A DNA stretch of 64,000 nt from Verrucomicrobiota bacterium (GTDB lineage: Bacteria > Verrucomicrobiota > Verrucomicrobiia > Opitutales > Opitutaceae), in the NCBI GenBank assembly GCA_023457715.1, contig JAEWKR010000082.1:1-64000 (forward strand), in the 5' to 3' direction. Shown one piece after another: positions 62,634 to 64,000 of this stretch. The position numbers and the translations under genes are program-made. The notes under the pieces were generated by a model that was not told the origin of the DNA, ran no database searches, and saw nothing but the letters and a program-made list of their open reading frames with translations. Numbering within the stretch: position 1 is the first letter of the stretch; every line of letters begins with the position of its first letter.

Positions 62634-62727
62634 GTCGGGGGCTCCTTGAGCGTGCGCGAGGCCCGGACATCGCTGCGTGCGTCGCCCTCCCCCACCCGTG
62701 GCGGCAACCACCCTCCACCGGGCTCGC

Positions 62728-64000
62728 ATGAAGATCACGGCCATCGAAACCCACGTTTGCCACGCGCGCATGCGCAACGGGATCTTCGGCAACGATCCGC
62801 TGATCACCCGCGCTTTCTTCGGCGAAATCGGCGTGGCGCGGGTCGACATCACGCCGCCGGCCGGCATCAACGCCCGCAACTGGGGAGCCGCGGTGCACGA
62901 CATCGCGGAGGGCGTCCATCGGCCGCTGACGGCGACGGTCCTCGCGCTGTCGCCGGCGCGGGCGCTGGCCGCCACCGAGTCGCCGCCGCTGCTTTTGATT
63001 GCCGCCGACCTCGGCTGGTGGAAAAGCCTCGCTGACGAACAGCAGGTCCGCGGGGCCGTGCTCACGGCCACCGGCCTGCCGCCGTCCCACGTGCTGCTTT
63101 CGCTCTCGCACACGCACGCCGGCCCCAACCTATACCGCGAGGACGCGACCAAACCGGGCGGCGAACTCATTGCGCCGTACCTCGATGCCCTGGGCGCGAG
63201 GCTGGCTGCGGCCGCACGCACCGCGCTCGCGGCCCGTCGCCCCGCGCGGCTGAGCTGGCGCTACGGTCGCTGCAGCCTCGCGCAGAACCGGGATCTGCCG
63301 CATCCGACCGAGCCGCGCTACCTGGTCGGATGGAACCCCGGCGAGCCGGCGGACGACACCCTCCTCGTCGGTCGCGTGGAGGACGCCGACTCCGGCCGGC
63401 TCCTGGCCACCGTGGTGAACTATGCCTGCCATCCCACCACGCTCGCCGCGGGCAACCGCCTCATCTCGCCGGACTTTCCCGGCGCACTGCGCGAATTGGT
63501 CGAGGACGCGACGGCCTCTCCCTGCCTGTTCCTGCAGGGCGCATCCGGAGAATTGGGCACGGCCGCCCAGCACGGACATGACCCGGCCGTGGCCGATCGT
63601 CTCGGCCGCCAGCTGGGCCACGCCGTCCTGGGCACGCTCGAAAGCTGGCCCGACGCCCTCCATGCCGTTGCCCGCATCGTCGAGTCGGGTGCGCCCCTTG
63701 CACTCACCGAGCTGCGGCGCCCGCGCGACACCGCCTTCCTCGCGGTCCGCCACGAGACCGTCGCGCTGCCCCTGAAGCCGCTCGAATCGATGGCCGCGCT
63801 CGAGCAGGCGCTCGCCACCTGCGAGGACCGCGCCCTGCGGGAGAGGCTGTGGCGGAAACGCGCGGTGCGGCGGATCGTCGGGGATGGGACCACCGCGGCG
63901 ATGCCATTGTGGTGCTGGCGCGTGGGCGAGGCGCTGCTGGTCGCCCAGCCCAACGAGGCGTACTCGCTCTACCAGCGGGAACTCCGCCGTCGCTTCGCGC
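62728..64000 (+). CDS. Neutral ceramidase-like hydrolase with enolase-superfamily-like N-terminus (partial)
   Basis: The open frame runs from the ATG at 62728 past the end of the window (at least 424 residues, no stop). From about residue 30: FGEIGVARVDITPP is the neutral/alkaline ceramidase family start; SLSHTHAGPN supplies metal-binding histidines, NYACHPTT a further histidine, and LQGASGELG the region of the nucleophile. These enzymes hydrolyse N-acyl bonds, and many bacterial homologues act on unknown substrates. The first ~24 residues, MKITAIETHVCHARMRNG, look like the start of mandelate-racemase/enolase-type dehydratases rather than a signal peptide. The catalytic C-terminal part may be off the end. 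Classification as ceramidase-like is by motif only. Confidence 0.7.
   Translation, partial: MKITAIETHVCHARMRNGIFGNDPLITRAFFGEIGVARVDITPPAGINARNWGAAVHDIAEGVHRPLTATVLALSPARALAATESPPLLLIAADLGWWKSLADEQQVRGAVLTATGLPPSHVLLSLSHTHAGPNLYREDATKPGGELIAPYLDALGARLAAAARTALAARRPARLSWRYGRCSLAQNRDLPHPTEPRYLVGWNPGEPADDTLLVGRVEDADSGRLLATVVNYACHPTTLAAGNRLISPDFPGALRELVEDATASPCLFLQGASGELGTAAQHGHDPAVADRLGRQLGHAVLGTLESWPDALHAVARIVESGAPLALTELRRPRDTAFLAVRHETVALPLKPLESMAALEQALATCEDRALRERLWRKRAVRRIVGDGTTAAMPLWCWRVGEALLVAQPNEAYSLYQRELRRRFA

Overview
The window is high-GC bacterial DNA that looks like Verrucomicrobiota, most likely Opitutaceae. The grounds are two TonB-dependent receptors with the 'LSPF' segment after the signal peptide, LacI regulators with an 'RPDP' segment after the HTH, many glycoside hydrolases, and surface proteins with VCBS and Calx-beta repeats. 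Heptamer/octamer tandem repeats also lie between many genes. No rRNA, tRNA, CRISPR array, insertion sequence or replication origin was seen.

Region 1 (1-3.1 kb): tandem repeats, an XRE-HTH/ABC1-kinase fusion, then a small secreted protein overlapping a C39-like cysteine peptidase lipoprotein. Region 2 (3-18 kb): a sugar-acid catabolic locus. A minus-strand operon encodes TonB receptor, BNR sialidase-like protein, KDPG aldolase, KDG kinase and an ACS-type MFS transporter, followed by a remnant of a GH39-like gene. A divergent LacI gene and a second minus-strand operon follow (GH39, BNR protein, DapA-family lyase, sodium/solute symporter, DUF3748). A palindrome TGTTA-N3-TAACA occurs at the LacI start codon and again upstream of the second BNR gene, which suggests one regulon.

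Region 3 (18-33.7 kb): mixed accessory genes. These are a frameshifted secreted protein, a GDYXXLXY/DUF2157 pair, a decayed hydrolase joined to a GNAT domain, a large VCBS protein, a B3-like metallo-beta-lactamase, an orphan FtsX-type permease, a DUF1697 protein, an ankyrin protein, a three-gene unknown operon coupled by GTGA overlaps, and a GGQ release-factor-like protein. Region 4 (33.9-46.6 kb): a DUF748/AsmA-like giant, a KefB-type antiporter, two tandem GH1-like enzymes, a GreA/GreB protein and a Calx-beta/beta-helix surface protein with a strong terminator.

Region 5 (46.6-64 kb): a rhamnoside/glucoside utilisation locus. It has GH1 beta-glucosidase, GH78 alpha-L-rhamnosidase, a clan-D-like glycosidase, LacI, TonB receptor and esterase. 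A minus-strand operon follows with a Gfo/Idh/MocA-GNAT fusion, a second Gfo/Idh/MocA protein, a short FAD oxidoreductase and a GPH-type transporter. A ceramidase-like hydrolase with an unusual N-terminus runs off the end. A second palindrome, TCATC-NN-GATGA, occurs three times at the intergenic regions of this locus. The likely logic is import through TonB, periplasmic or cytoplasmic deglycosylation, oxidation of the released product, and LacI control.

Many intergenic gaps contain arrays of 6-8 bp units, several of them as paired complementary arms that form long hairpins at gene ends. Together with the remnants and fusions they suggest repeat-driven remodelling.
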